From Guillardia theta CCMP2712 (lineage: Eukaryota; Cryptophyceae; Pyrenomonadales; Geminigeraceae), in contig NW_005434658.1 of NCBI RefSeq assembly GCF_000315625.1, positions 757,400 through 821,399 on the forward strand: 64,000 bases of DNA, read 5' to 3'. Shown piece by piece: positions 33,331 through 44,240 of this stretch. Position 1 is the first letter of the stretch; each line of letters opens with the position of its first letter. Made by a program: the position numbers and the translations under genes. Below the pieces are notes generated by a model. That model was not told where the DNA came from. It did not search any database and was given only the letters and a program-made list of their open reading frames with translations.

Positions 33331-35020
33331 CTGCCTCCTCCAGCCTACGCAGGTCGTCATGAGAGGAGGGCTCGAGCCAGTTGTTGTAGCGACCTGCAGT
33401 CCCCCGCATGGCAGTCACCCCATACTCGGCATTGGAGAAGGCAGCCTGTAACGCATGAGCAAAGAGGAAGGATGCTTGTTGCCCTTGCCTGCTTCGAGTC
33501 ATCGTATACGGACTGCGACGTAGCAGCAGATGACGCGACCCACGTGCCCCGCTGCTTGTGCGAGCGTCAGTTGCAAGCAAGACCAGCATCTTCTCTAGCC
33601 TGAGGCTTTGGAGGAGTTCTCAGAATGCTATTCCAGTCCTTTGCTTTAGGGCTCATCCATTGGCTGAACTGGTTGTAGTCCTCTGCAACCTCTCCTGCCA
33701 TCAAGTCACTCGCGTCGCGTCCTCCGAAAGTTGCCACCATTCGCTCTTCGCAACTCGCTTTCGTCCTCTCTTTTCTCTCCTCCCTCATGCTCGCCAGTCG
33801 TCACAGCCACCACTGGTGAGCTGGTCCACCCCGCAGGAGCATCTGGACGTATCTGGCTCCTCGCCTGCTGTCCTCTCAGCGCCACGCTTGATCCCTGCAT
33901 GTGTTTTCTCCTCTCCGTCCTGGGAGTCATCGGCTTGTAGTGCAGCAGCGATCGCTTGCGCTCATCCGGTGTGCTCGGCGTTTTCTGGAACAACGTCAGT
34001 CGCGAACGATGTTTGCGATGTTGGCTGGAGATGTTGGGTGAACCTCGTTGATAAGCTTCAGAGGCAACTTTGGAGGCAAATGTAAGCCTTCCCTTGCCTG
34101 CATCGAACTGGCGTGCCCGTTGGCATCGCCTGAAGGGACAGGGCCTTATAAGTCATTCAAGAGTCCTCGCATGCGGCAGATGTACCTAAGGCGCCAGGGA
34201 TAGAATGCTCGTGCGTGTACTCCAGAGGTCCAATTCCCAGGTAGCGGGGTGGCAGCATGGGGCTTGGACTCTTGTATGTGAATCCCGACGGAGACTTCGG
34301 GGTGTGGAGGATACCGTTGATGGAGCCTGTCTCAGTGGTGGTCCGGCTCTCATGCTGCAAGGAAGTCAGGAGAAGAGGAGGTCGCCAGCTCAGGTACCTG
34401 CTGGGGCCAGGAGCTCCTCATCCTACGGAATAGCTCGTTCATCTCATTGCTGAGAGACGCGTCTTCCTGAGAGAAAATCAGACGTCACGTCCCCCCAAGC
34501 GACATGACCGACATTGCAAGGGATGCAACTTGCATCCTTGGAGGATTTCAGGACAGGATGGAGGTCCTGCGATCCTTCTTTTATCATCGTGACCAGTCTC
34601 TGGGCCGTCTGACTCGCGTTAATCCACCCCTGCACAAGACTGCATCAGCCCTGGGGGATCAACACTCGAAACAGCACCACCTCTGCTTCATTCAGCTTCC
34701 CCTTACTCCTGTCCCATGAATGCGAAGCTGGTCTCGGCACAAAGACGACACTCATCTCCTCGGACTTGTCTGCATGGTGAACATCAACACACCGAACTGG
34801 TATTCCCAACAGCTCCGAGATGTTTGCCCTGATCCTGAACATGGAAAAGAGGCACAATCAATACCAGATTCATCCCACTTGTCTTCACCTTGACAGAGAT
34901 TCTTGCCGAGAACTGGAAGCTCTCAGTTCGCTGACGTTCTCGACGACAACACTGACAATCGAAGCCTGCACCACCACCAGGTCAACCTCTTACTTAGTCC
35001 TCCTCCACCATCACCTCAGT
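33242..35020 (-). CDS. Unrecognised multi-exon protein with SEA-like segment
   Basis: Minus-strand exons follow one another in order: VDLVVVQASIVSVVVENVSEL near 34960, then FRIRANISELLGIPVRCVDV and NEAEVVLFRVLIPQ (34840-34660), GWINASQTAQRLVTMIKEGS (34640 on), EDASLSNEMNELFRRMRSSW near 34440, HESRTTTETGSINGILHTPKS and YLGIGPLEYTHEHS (34350-34180), LFQKTPSTPDERKRSLLHYK near 33980, DASDLMAGEVAEDYNQFSQW near 33700 and FAHALQAAFSNAEYGVTAMR near 33460, with TAG at 33242. The first domain (a helix, a Val-rich strand, then a late amphipathic helix) resembles the SEA-like modules found in many protist surface proteins; that is inference. The rest is Ser/Thr/Pro-rich with basic patches, like a cytoplasmic tail. 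The start, exact joins and function are unknown. Confidence 0.45.
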
Positions 35021-35052
35021 CTTCGAAGGCTCTGAATCTAAAAGGTTAAAGG

Positions 35053-35112
35053 ACCCCGCACGTCCGACGGGGTGATCTTCAGGCCGGAGGCCGTTAACGC
35101 ACTTCGGAGTGC
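35053..35112 (+). other. Three consecutive hairpins, possible structured RNA
   Basis: Within 60 bp there are three perfect stem-loops: ACCCCG/CGGGGT (35053-35073), GGCC-GGA-GGCC (35082-35092) and GCACT-TCGG-AGTGC (35099-35112), the last with a UUCG-type tetraloop on a 5-bp stem. No gene model covers it. It may be a non-coding RNA or a fragment of organellar DNA; I could not identify a family. Confidence 0.35.
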
Positions 35113-35197
35113 TCGGTTCGGTTGTTGGCAAGACTGCCAAACATTCCATTAACGAGAGCAAACAGACGACAAGACAATCAGAGCAAACAAGAACGAG

Positions 35198-35346
35198 GAA
35201 TCAGAGAAAACAAGAGAAAACTAGAGAAAACTAGAGAAAACAAGGAATTGGTTAAGAGAACAATCAGATCGAAAGAGGAATCAGATCCAAAGAGGAATCG
35301 GAGGAAAGAGGATTCGGAGGAAAGAGGATTCAGAGGAAGGAGGATT
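35198..35346 (+). repeat. Purine-rich tandem repeats
   Basis: First a (GAGAAAACTA)-type repeat (35198-35243), then about four units of GGATTCGGAGGAAAGA (35290-35346). Confidence 0.7.
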
Positions 35347-35349
35347 CGG

Positions 35350-36620
35350 AGGGCTGTGTCAAAGAACGAGCCCACCTACGTCTCCGCGGATGACGAAGCG
35401 TGCATTTGGATCTTCCCCATTGTTAGGTGCGACCGCCGACGACTCAGGATTTCTCTGCCGTTTCTTCTTGAGGGGGAAGCAACAAGACATTGCGTTCTCT
35501 CCAGCAGCAAGCTGACTCCTCCTCAGAAGCCGCCACCCTTACATGCAGCTACGCAAAGCTCCCACTCCTGCTCATGTCAGTTGCGAAGTGTCGGGCTGGT
35601 TGATGATCCGAAATGTCCGTGATTCGATACACTTGTCGTCTTCCTCGCGCAAACTAGCAGCAGACACAAGAGCAAGGGCAGCTTCTTCTTCAACCTGATG
35701 AGTCCGCGGTCCCGTTGTCCGTGTGAGCGATGTGGCCGAAGGTAGGGCCAGTGATGACTGTCGTCCTTTGAACCCGGCGACCCAAAGAGATCAACGAGCC
35801 AGCATGGTCGACGAGATGCCTGTGTTTTCCCTTCTGACTTTATCAATCAGGAAGATCGACAGTCACTGACTCATCCTGTGCTTTCTGTCGATTTCTACTC
35901 TGTCCCGCTGAAGTGCCCATATCGATCCTGCAAAGCCCCTTCATCTCCTCTCTTCTCTGTTGTCCTCATGTTCAGGAATGTCAACCCTTCTCAACGTTCT
36001 CTTCCCTCCTTTGTTATCCTCCTCCTCTCCTCCTCTCCTCCTCCCCTCCTCTCCTCCCCTTATCTTCTCCTCCTCATCTCTTCCCCTCCTCTCCCTTGCA
36101 TGTGAACTCCAGTTTCAATTTTCCCAACCACCCACCCCACCCTTTGTAAGACTTCCCTACCCCACAACCTCCATTCACGCATTCTTTGCCCTAGGAACAG
36201 ACCCGTACTAAAAGCGTACCTCACCCCCATTCTCACTATCCCTCACCCCACCCCACCCTAGGCCCCCATTATCCCGGAGATCGCTCCGATTGCTCTTGAG
36301 CTCTGTGCAAACTGCCCGCTGCGCAGAGGAGGAGCAACAACATTTGAGGGGCAAGGGACGATGATGATGCTGATTGAGACGACGACGAGGAGGACGAGAG
36401 TGAGAACAAAGACAATAAACCAAAGACGCTATGAAGGACAGTGGACTTCGTGAAAAAAATAGCGATTTTGAAGGAAAACAGAATCCATCCCATCCTAGGT
36501 GAAGATATATTTCTTCATGACCCCGAGGATTGAAAGTAATAGATGCAGATATGACTAAAATCGCTCACTCCTCACTCTGATATAGTTACAGACATACAGG
36601 TTAGATCGAAGGAATCCTTA
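35350..36620. other. No gene confirmed; CTC-rich and C-rich tracts
   Basis: Between the SEA-like gene and NLE1 I find no reliable exon. The stretch 36003-36075 is a CCTCCTCTCC low-complexity run and 36115-36260 is a C-biased ACCCC tract like that at 11760-13110. Confidence 0.45.
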
Positions 36621-36631
36621 TAATGGCTTTT

Positions 36632-38775
36632 CTAGTATCTCCACAGTTTCAGCGAGCAATCTTTGCTCCCGCTTGCCACACGAGCTCCGTCGGCACTCCA
36701 GTCCACGGCGAACACCTGCAACATAAAAAAATCAGATCAGAGGAGAAGCCACAGGGTTCAGCATCGGTCGCACTTCATCTGCATGCCCAGGGAGATCGAC
36801 GCGCAGCTTGCCGAATGTGCTGCTGCCTTGCTCGACATCCCAGAGCTTGAGGGTGGAGTCCTTGGAGGCGCTCACCAGCAGTCTGCCAACCGACATCAGG
36901 AGGAGACGAGGAGGGAGGGGCTGACCGGCTGTCCGAGGACCATGCCACCTGGTACACTGCCCCGACATGCCCTCGAAGGGTGGCGATGTACTTGCCGGTG
37001 ATTCCATTCCATATTCGAATAGCCTGCAGCTCGTCAAGGCATATCTCTATCTCAGTTCTCACCTTGTCAAAGGAAGCCGAGGCTATCAAACGCCCGTTCG
37101 GGGAGAAGCTAACATGATTGATAGGCTGTGGGGGAAATGGCCAGGTCAGTTCCCCGTGATCAGAACACGACGACTGGCACCTGAACATGTCCTGTCATGC
37201 GGCATATTGGCTTCTTCCCCACAGCTGGCTCCCACAAGTACATCGTGTGATCGTCACTTGCTGAAACTAATCGCTCCACTAGCTCGTGGCCAATTGCGTT
37301 CTCATACCTGGTGATTTCGTTAAGAAAATTCAAGGCATGGCAATGCTGAGTGCAACCACCTCTGCTTAGGAGACAGAGCCGCTTCCTTGGCGTTCGCAGG
37401 AGCGTTTCTCATGACATGGTCTGAATTCAATGCTATGTGGTTGACCCAGTGTGCATGCCCCTCCAGTGAACGGACGAGAATCCCCTTGTCTGGGTTCCAC
37501 ACCTGCCAGCCCGCACACGTCAACTGGCTCCTCATCCTTCGGAAGTAAAATTGGCACCTTGATAGTCCGGTCTTCACTTCCACTGTATATCAGACCAGAA
37601 CCCCCCCAACGCACGCAAGTAACACTGCACGCTGTTTCATGCAATGTGTTGCATCATCAAGATTCAAACCTGCTTGTATGCCCCGTCAAGACCAGCGTGA
37701 CTGCACTTGTTACTGCGTCCCAGATTCTCAGAGACGCATCCTTTCATTTCCAGTCGCATTAGATGTGAGGAGGTGCAAGCAAACATGAGGCAGTACCTTC
37801 GAAGCTGTGACTAGCCTTCTACTCACGCCATCTTTCGACAGATGGATCGGTTCCCATGACAAGTTGGTAATCCACTTGGTGTGTCCCTACAGCAATTCAG
37901 TCGCGGTGCCTCATGGGACTCTCGATCTTCTATACCTTCAGTGGTTTGCCAGCTGGTTGTCCCTTAGCAGGGTCCCACAATCTCGCTTCCTTGTCCATGC
38001 TTCCTGATGCTGCAAGCTTCCCATCCGGCGAAAATGCACAGCATCTAAGTGAATGAATGAGGCTTCGCACAGAAGCAGCCAACGATAGGGGCTTACAAGA
38101 CCCAGTTGGTGTGGCCTTTCATGGTCGTTATCGGCGTCTCCGTGTTTATATCCCACACTCTCAAAGTCGCATCCCCCGAACCAGTGATGAGGCGTTTACA
38201 ATCGGGAGAAAATGCAACACAAAGAATGGCCTGCCAAGGTTATAAGGACGATATATGTCTTGAACTCAACTCAAACCTCGGTGTGCCCTGCTAATGTGCC
38301 AGTACATCTGGTGACAGCAATGACGCGAAATGTGGCTTGAGGTTGGTATACGATCTTAACAACGGTCTCTGCTGAGATGTTGTGTTCTTTGATGGACTCT
38401 CCCAATGTCCCAACGATTTCCTGAACCACCCGTTTCAGGTTAACATCTTTCACTCTCGGCAATGCAATGCAAGGCAAGACATGGCAAAGCGAGCGTCGGG
38501 ACAAGATACTACAAGATTCTCATGGAGAGTGATTTGTAGCATCATGGCGGTCAAGATGAGGTCACCTGATCGTTGATGTAGAAGCTGTAAGGCTCGAACT
38601 TGTCCTTGCTGAGGAGCTCGTTGATGACCCCATTCAGCTGCCTGCCCGTAAGATCGTAGGGGATCTCGATCTGAGGCCCCGTGACCTCTCCCGCCTCAGT
38701 CACGAACTGAGCAAAGAACTTTTTGTCCTCCCCCTCCCCTCCCCCTCCCCTCCCCGTCCCTTCAATCTCCGCCAT
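36632..38775 (-). CDS. NLE1: Notchless homologue NLE1 (Rsa4), WD40 ribosome assembly factor
   Basis: Thirteen exons join in frame: 38775-38566, 38420-38277, 38230-38097, 38044-37936, 37886-37797, 37740-37670, 37624-37558, 37502-37360, 37307-37181, 37125-37063, 37023-36926, 36882-36774 and 36715-36632, giving 482 residues. The N-terminal NLE domain (FVTEAGEVTGPQIEIPYDLT through IVYQPQATFRVIAVTRCTGT) is followed by eight WD40 repeats such as CVAFSPDCKRLITGSGD, HWVNHIALNSDHVMRN, VERLVSASDDHTMYLWEP, VSFSPNGRLIASASFDK and VFAVDWSADGARVASGS. In yeast and animals this protein sits on pre-60S particles and is removed by the AAA+ ATPase Rea1/Midasin through its NLE domain. Most introns are 39-56 nt. 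Start chosen at the ATG giving MAEIEGTGRGG; the frame remains open upstream. Confidence 0.95.
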
Positions 38776-38859
38776 GTTCGCACGTGAAGACAGGACAGGC
38801 CCGTCCCATTCCCCGGCAGTACTCAAAGCCTCGGGGACAACCACCCGGCGAACTTCCAC

Positions 38860-40180
38860 TTTCGAAGAAATGAAAAGGTCAAAGGCAGGACCGCACCACA
38901 AAGCTAGCCATATAAGTTGTGTATTTAAAATGTCGATTAAAGTCATTTCACATGGTACAAGCGTGTGTACCAATGTTCTAGAATATCTGTTAGTTATGGC
39001 ACAGATTGCATCCAAATTTATCATTCAAATTTTCTAGCCCCATTTCAATAAAAGGGCTACTACAAGTGCGGTAATGTATGTCAAATCGTACAATTTTTTT
39101 GTACATGAGTATACCTTCCAGTACATAAATTAAGACCCGCAGCCCCTTTAATTATTTTTAAACTTGCTCTTACGATCCCATTGAGATTTTGTGGTACTAA
39201 ATCTTCTTAAATATATTAATCAATTGTAATTAACGAAGAGGTACGCAATCAAAGTTACAATTTTATTTGTATGCGATTCAGTTACTGTTGTTTAAATAGC
39301 TGAGATTCATGGTACAAAATATTTAGATCTCTGAGAGGTGCACATTCATCCCAGTACAAAATTTTGTACCGTCAAAACATGCATATTCATAGTGGGAAAT
39401 AGTACGACGGGTGGTGCAGGGGCGAATTTGCTAATTTCCGCAACTTGGTCCCATATACAAGTTAGTTTTGATTGCCTGATATTTAATTATAGTAATATTT
39501 GAAATTTACTTTTGAATTTTCTGTCCTTTGTTTGTAAAGTCTTGTAGGAGGCAAAGATTTCCTTCCCACTAACGGGAAAGGGTGCTCCCGACGTAGACAG
39601 GCCCCTGCATTAGCCTCCTTGCGCAACAGCAGCCCATCCCTTCGTTCCTATCCGTTACCCTCCTCTTTCCCTCCGCTTTCATTTCCTCCTGATCTTCTAC
39701 ACCTGCACAATCGAACAGAAATCGATTGCTGTGCTGTTTTCGTTCGTTTCTGGTTGCAGGAGAAGATCCTCAAGTCGCTATTTTGGAGTGTTTTGTGAAA
39801 GCAGTTCTGTGGCGATCGTGCAGTTTCTAGCTGGAAAGTTGGCTGCAGCTCCTGCCTTGAATTGTCTGTACACTGAGACATTCCGCAAAACTCAGCTGCT
39901 CCTGTTCTTACTGCCTATCCTGTAGCTCAAAACCCTTCCTAGCGTTGAAGGATTACCATCTGTTTATCGGGGTGAAGCTTTGAGGAACACTCAGCAAAAT
40001 GAGACTCCAACAGAGCGAATTAGGGTTTCTGTAGGCAACTTTAAGGCATATTTTCATTGTGTTGCTCGTAGTTGTGGATTTTCAGTTTATCTCTGGTTTT
40101 TGCAATTCTTTTTTTGTTCTGGCTTTTTTGTCGTCTCATTTAGATAAGTTTGTATCGTCGTCAAGGGTGGCGGCTAGAAG
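38860..40180. other. AT-rich intergenic region, no gene recognised
   Basis: The stretch from about 38930 to 39540 is markedly AT-rich for this window and repeats GTACAA/TTGTAC words. It separates NLE1 from the beta-helix gene. From 39550 to 40180 composition is mixed, with pyrimidine- and T-rich DNA that is probably the promoter and leader of the 40181 gene. Confidence 0.5.
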
Positions 40181-43100
40181 ATGAATCGCGATTTTGATTC
40201 ATCGTCAGGAAGGTCACCTGATGATAGTGAAATGCAAGAAGCGGGGTCCAGCTCTTCGAATGGAAATTCCAGAAATAAGCGTAGAAGGACAGAGGAGCCT
40301 GCACTGGTCAGTTTTGCAGCTGCTGCATCCATCCCACTTTCAAATACATCTACACAAGAAGAACAACCTGTGGGTTCGGAAGAAGACAACATATCCGACC
40401 CTACTGCAGCCTATCAAGTAAATTCCATCAATCACCCTATGGCAGCGGAGGTAGATGCTTTATCAGTTCCATTGAATCGAGCTTTGTCAGATGCAGGAAA
40501 TGACTTGACTGGTTTCAATGTGTCAAGTGGAGACTCACCAGGATGGGATGGTGAACCCGAAAGTGAGAAGGATATGATTGTACATGATAGCTCAAGCTCA
40601 GTAGGCGATTTGAGTGCTCCATACAAAGTAGGAACTGAGGGTCATACAGGACGGGATCGAAATTTTGGAACAACAATCCAAGATTTTATTCATTTGAGGC
40701 GAACGGAACCAGATTATGGCCCTGCCCTGGATTTGGATGTCATCAAGCATTTGGATGATGGTGAAAATCATGTGAACATCGAAAGGGATATGGCGGACAT
40801 ACGGTCAAGCATTTTAGACATTGACGACTGTGAGAGAATGATTGCCTTTGCAATGGGTTCTCATTCACGGCTTGGCTCTGATTCTATGGTCAAAATCCTG
40901 AACAATAATATCGTTCAATCTATTCTACTTTGTGAATTGACTGTTGGGCCAACTATGCACTTCACAAACCTGACTGAGGCTCTTTCTAGTGGTCAAGCTG
41001 GGTGTGCAACAATGGTCCGCGTGAACTTGATGCCTGGTGTTCATGAGATGGATACAGAAGCTGAAGTTGTACAGAACAATAGAATTGTGATTCGAGCAAC
41101 ACCAGGTTCCAGGGATGGCTCGGTGGTGCTTTCAAGTCGGACTGGTCGGCCTCTCATCCGGGTTGCTAGCAAGGATGCTTACGTGTGCGTAAGCGGTGTT
41201 ACCTTTGAATTCAAAAATTCTCCTGTCACTCCTACTAACCTCAAGCAGAGATGTATTTGGGTCACGGAGGGCAAGCTTCTTCTTCAGCAATGTCGTATAT
41301 CGTCGGATGCAGGAATTGGTATTTGTGTCCTCCGAACCGGGATTGTTCGATGCGAAGGTTGTGAAATGACTGACTGCGGATTCGTTGGTGTTGCAGCAGC
41401 ACAAGGAGGTAGAGCAGAAGTCTTGAAGGGATGCAGAGTAATGCGAAATAGGCATTTCGGAGTTCTTGCCACAGATGCAAGATCTTCTGTCGTCATCTGT
41501 GACAGTGAACTTAGCGACAATGGGACATACGGAGCGGGTGTAGGTGCTGGAGCGGTTGTGAAAGCATTCAATTGCAGTGTGCTCCGAAATCAAGTTGGCA
41601 TTGTGTCAAAAGGGACAGCCTCCCATGTGCAACTTCATGGTTGTGACATCAGTCAAAATGCGCGCATTGGTCTTGGGGCACGGGAAGGTGCGACGGCTGA
41701 GGCCAAGAGTTGCACGATGACACGGAACCAGTATGGAATGTGTGTCTCAAATGCTGGCTCGAGAGTTGTACTAGATCAGTGCAACATGAGCGAGAATACG
41801 ACTCATGGCATTGGTGCTAGTGAAGGGGGTGAGCTAATTGCATTTCGCTGTGAAATGAGGGGTAATCAAGTAGGTGTTGTTTCAAAAGGCGAAACTTCTC
41901 GGGTGACTTTGAAGTACTGTAAGGCAAACGACAATGGAAGAATTGGTCTTGGTATCAGAGAAGGTGGAGTTGCGATTTGTACGGGCTGTGAAATGAAACG
42001 CAACCAGTACGGTGTTTGCTCGTTGAACACTGGAGCGAAAGTCACGCTAAATTTTTGCGATGCTAGTAACAATGAGCGATATGGAGTGTCTTCAAGTGAT
42101 GGCGGTGCTGTTGAAGCGATAGACTGCAAATTAAACAATAATCAGCAACTTGGAATCGGTGCGTGGCACAGCACCTCAACAGTCAGTTTGCTAAGATGTA
42201 CCGCCATAAGCAACGGCAGGACTGGGATCGCTGCTCGCGTCGGAAGCAGAATTGAAGCTCGTTATTGTACTCTGAAGAAAAATCACCAATTTGGGGTTTA
42301 TGTCTGTGGTGAGGGATCATCTGTACAATTGATGCATTGTTCATCGAGTGATAATGGGTTATACGGTGTTGGTGCGAGTGAAGGCGGCACTGCAGAGGTG
42401 AGTCACAGCTGTATGAAAAGGAATCTGCAGGCTGGTGTTGTGGCCAAAGACAATGGTTCGTCTGTCAACTTGCTGCAATGCGAAGCATCAGAGAATGGAA
42501 GAATTGGCGTTGCAGCAATTGTTGGAGGCAACGTGGATGCTAGAATGTGCATCATGAAGGGTAATCAGAGAGTGGGAATGGGAGCGTGGCACTCAGGCTC
42601 CAAGGTTAAACTTATGCATTGTGAAGCAAGTAACAACGGTGCTACGGGCTTGACTGCTATCGAGGGTGGCAAGGTCACGGCAATCGAATCTCTCGTCAAA
42701 GGGAATGTGAACGTTGGAGTAGTTGCCAAGGATGTGGGCTCGATGGTTTATCTGAAACAGTGTACTTCACGGGACAACGGAAGGATAGGTGTGGGGGCGC
42801 GCGGGCAAGGTGTCGTTGAAGCTCTTGAATGTTCCATGGTACTCAACAACCAATCGGGTGTAGCAGCCAAGGACAGGGGCTCAAAGATTACTTTGATGAA
42901 GTGCGACTTGAGCGAGAATGGACGATATGGACTGTCAGTGCGTGAAGGGGGATGTGTTGAGGCAGTTGAATGTGAAATGCAGCGCAATCATCACATGGGA
43001 GTGTGCGTGTGGCATGCGGGATCTTCCGTCTCTTTGTGGCGATGCGAGGCCTCCATGAACGGCACGCACTCGGTGGGTGCACGGGATGGGAGCGTGGTCA

Positions 43101-43243
43101 ATGTTTTCAGCAAGAGCCAAGATCCTGCACGGCTGTCTGCGGCTTCCGGCAGTGGTGCTACCCCGCCTAGCATGGATTCTCCGTCTTTCGATCCGGTGAA
43201 AGAGAAAGAGGGAAGCTCGGATCGACTGATCGATCTTTTGTAA
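40181..43243 (+). CDS. Right-handed parallel beta-helix repeat protein
   Basis: One uninterrupted exon of 1020 codons. Residues 1-220 are Ser-rich, polar and likely disordered, with a basic NKRRRTEE patch that could be a nuclear signal. Residues about 245-420 contain a first beta-helix-like part, LILxGVHEMxxEAEVVQNNRIVIRA-like (seen: VNLMPGVHEMDTEAEVV). Residues 423-980 hold twelve repeats of 46-47 residues, each two helix rungs, with the pattern NQxGVxxxxxGSxVxLxxC then NGxxGxGAxEGGxxEAxxC. This is the pectin-lyase-like fold also found in FBXO11-type proteins and some surface proteins. There is no signal peptide, so it should be intracellular. Lack of introns, AT-leaning third positions and an AT-rich flank set it apart from neighbours and could mean transfer or a retrocopied, expanded family. 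No catalytic motif is recognised. Confidence 0.85.
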   Translation: MNRDFDSSSGRSPDDSEMQEAGSSSSNGNSRNKRRRTEEPALVSFAAAASIPLSNTSTQEEQPVGSEEDNISDPTAAYQVNSINHPMAAEVDALSVPLNRALSDAGNDLTGFNVSSGDSPGWDGEPESEKDMIVHDSSSSVGDLSAPYKVGTEGHTGRDRNFGTTIQDFIHLRRTEPDYGPALDLDVIKHLDDGENHVNIERDMADIRSSILDIDDCERMIAFAMGSHSRLGSDSMVKILNNNIVQSILLCELTVGPTMHFTNLTEALSSGQAGCATMVRVNLMPGVHEMDTEAEVVQNNRIVIRATPGSRDGSVVLSSRTGRPLIRVASKDAYVCVSGVTFEFKNSPVTPTNLKQRCIWVTEGKLLLQQCRISSDAGIGICVLRTGIVRCEGCEMTDCGFVGVAAAQGGRAEVLKGCRVMRNRHFGVLATDARSSVVICDSELSDNGTYGAGVGAGAVVKAFNCSVLRNQVGIVSKGTASHVQLHGCDISQNARIGLGAREGATAEAKSCTMTRNQYGMCVSNAGSRVVLDQCNMSENTTHGIGASEGGELIAFRCEMRGNQVGVVSKGETSRVTLKYCKANDNGRIGLGIREGGVAICTGCEMKRNQYGVCSLNTGAKVTLNFCDASNNERYGVSSSDGGAVEAIDCKLNNNQQLGIGAWHSTSTVSLLRCTAISNGRTGIAARVGSRIEARYCTLKKNHQFGVYVCGEGSSVQLMHCSSSDNGLYGVGASEGGTAEVSHSCMKRNLQAGVVAKDNGSSVNLLQCEASENGRIGVAAIVGGNVDARMCIMKGNQRVGMGAWHSGSKVKLMHCEASNNGATGLTAIEGGKVTAIESLVKGNVNVGVVAKDVGSMVYLKQCTSRDNGRIGVGARGQGVVEALECSMVLNNQSGVAAKDRGSKITLMKCDLSENGRYGLSVREGGCVEAVECEMQRNHHMGVCVWHAGSSVSLWRCEASMNGTHSVGARDGSVVNVFSKSQDPARLSAASGSGATPPSMDSPSFDPVKEKEGSSDRLIDLL
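41447..43120 (+). repeat. Twelve tandem 46-47-codon repeats within the beta-helix gene
   Basis: Protein-level tandem repeat of about 140 nt per unit. At DNA level units have diverged, so the array is old or under relaxed synonymous change. Units show a partial alternation of two types, one beginning VVSKG or VVAKD and the other CVSN, GAWHS or CVWHA. Confidence 0.85.
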
Positions 43244-43429
43244 ATACCGGTTGTAAAACGAAATGTCTAGCTTTTTAATATACAATCAGAAATATTAACA
43301 ACGCGGGTCCAGTTTGAAAGCCTTGCCGCGAGTTTAGTTCGTTGCAATCCTGCGATTGTTCAGAGAGTAGCAGGACGTGGCAAGTCTCGATGATATGCAA
43401 GGCCGGGTGACTGTCTCGGCTGCCGACCG

Positions 43430-43790
43430 GCGGAACTTCCGAAGTTCACGGGCACGCCCCCGTCGGATCGTGCCGGGTTCACGGCCGCGCGCCTGAGTGG
43501 AGAGTCGAAGGTTCAGCCGCCGGACCCGGGTCCCGGATGCCGCGCCCGGTCCGCTGATCCGCGCCCGGAGTTCCGGCGCTGTGAGGCGTCCGATCGCCGC
43601 ACGTGAGGCTGCCACCCGGTGCGGCGGTGCAGGCTGACCGCAGTGACGCAGGGCCCCTGCGGCCCCGCACCACACCAAGCTCAGTCCACTGTGTCCAAGG
43701 CCCGGTCCGCCACTGCTCAGTGCCACCAGCCGCTGCCCGGCGCGGCTCCTCGCCGCCGTACTCAGTTTGACCCGGCGCCGGAATCTATTG
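43430..43790. repeat. GC-rich intergenic element 5
   Basis: GC block with GAAGTTCACGGGCACG, GGGTTCACGGCC and GACCCGGCGCCGG motifs. The GGAAGTTCACGG word also occurs at about 11779, beside copy 1 of the 38-bp repeat. No coding reading supported. Confidence 0.5.
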
Positions 43791-43937
43791 ACTATAAACC
43801 TTCCGACCGCACGTGCAGTTGGAATGCACTGAGACCGAACAAGGGGGAGGGGAGGGGAGGGAATAGGAGAACAGAAGCCATGTAAAAGGATGGGAGAAGG
43901 AAGAAGAAGGCGATGAAGGCGAGGGAGGAGGAGGGAG

Positions 43938-44030
43938 GAAGGCCAGGCAAGGCCAGGCCAGGCAAGGCAAGGCAAGGCCAGGCCAGGCCAGGCCAGGCAA
44001 GGCAAGGCAAGGAAAGGAAAGGAAAAAATA
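43938..44030 (+). repeat. (GGCAA/GGCCA)n pentanucleotide array
   Basis: Alternating AAGGC and CAGGC units, then GGAAA units. Open frames through it are artefacts. Confidence 0.9.
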
Positions 44031-44240
44031 AGAGGTGGGAAAGGAACAGCGAGGAAATGGAGGGAAGAAGAGGGTGAAAACAAGCAGCGGAGTGATGAGA
44101 AAAGAAGGGGTGTAGAGGAGCGAACGGGAAAGAGTAGAAATCACCCACGAGGAACAATGGATATAGCAAACTATGAAATGGAATCCGAAGGAGACTTATG
44201 ACGAAGAATTAACTTTGCGTCAGGTGAAGCGAAAAGAGAC

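Noticed and set aside
41132-41593. 153-codon minus-strand frame inside the beta-helix gene
   Set aside because: Antisense shadow of the plus-strand repeats.
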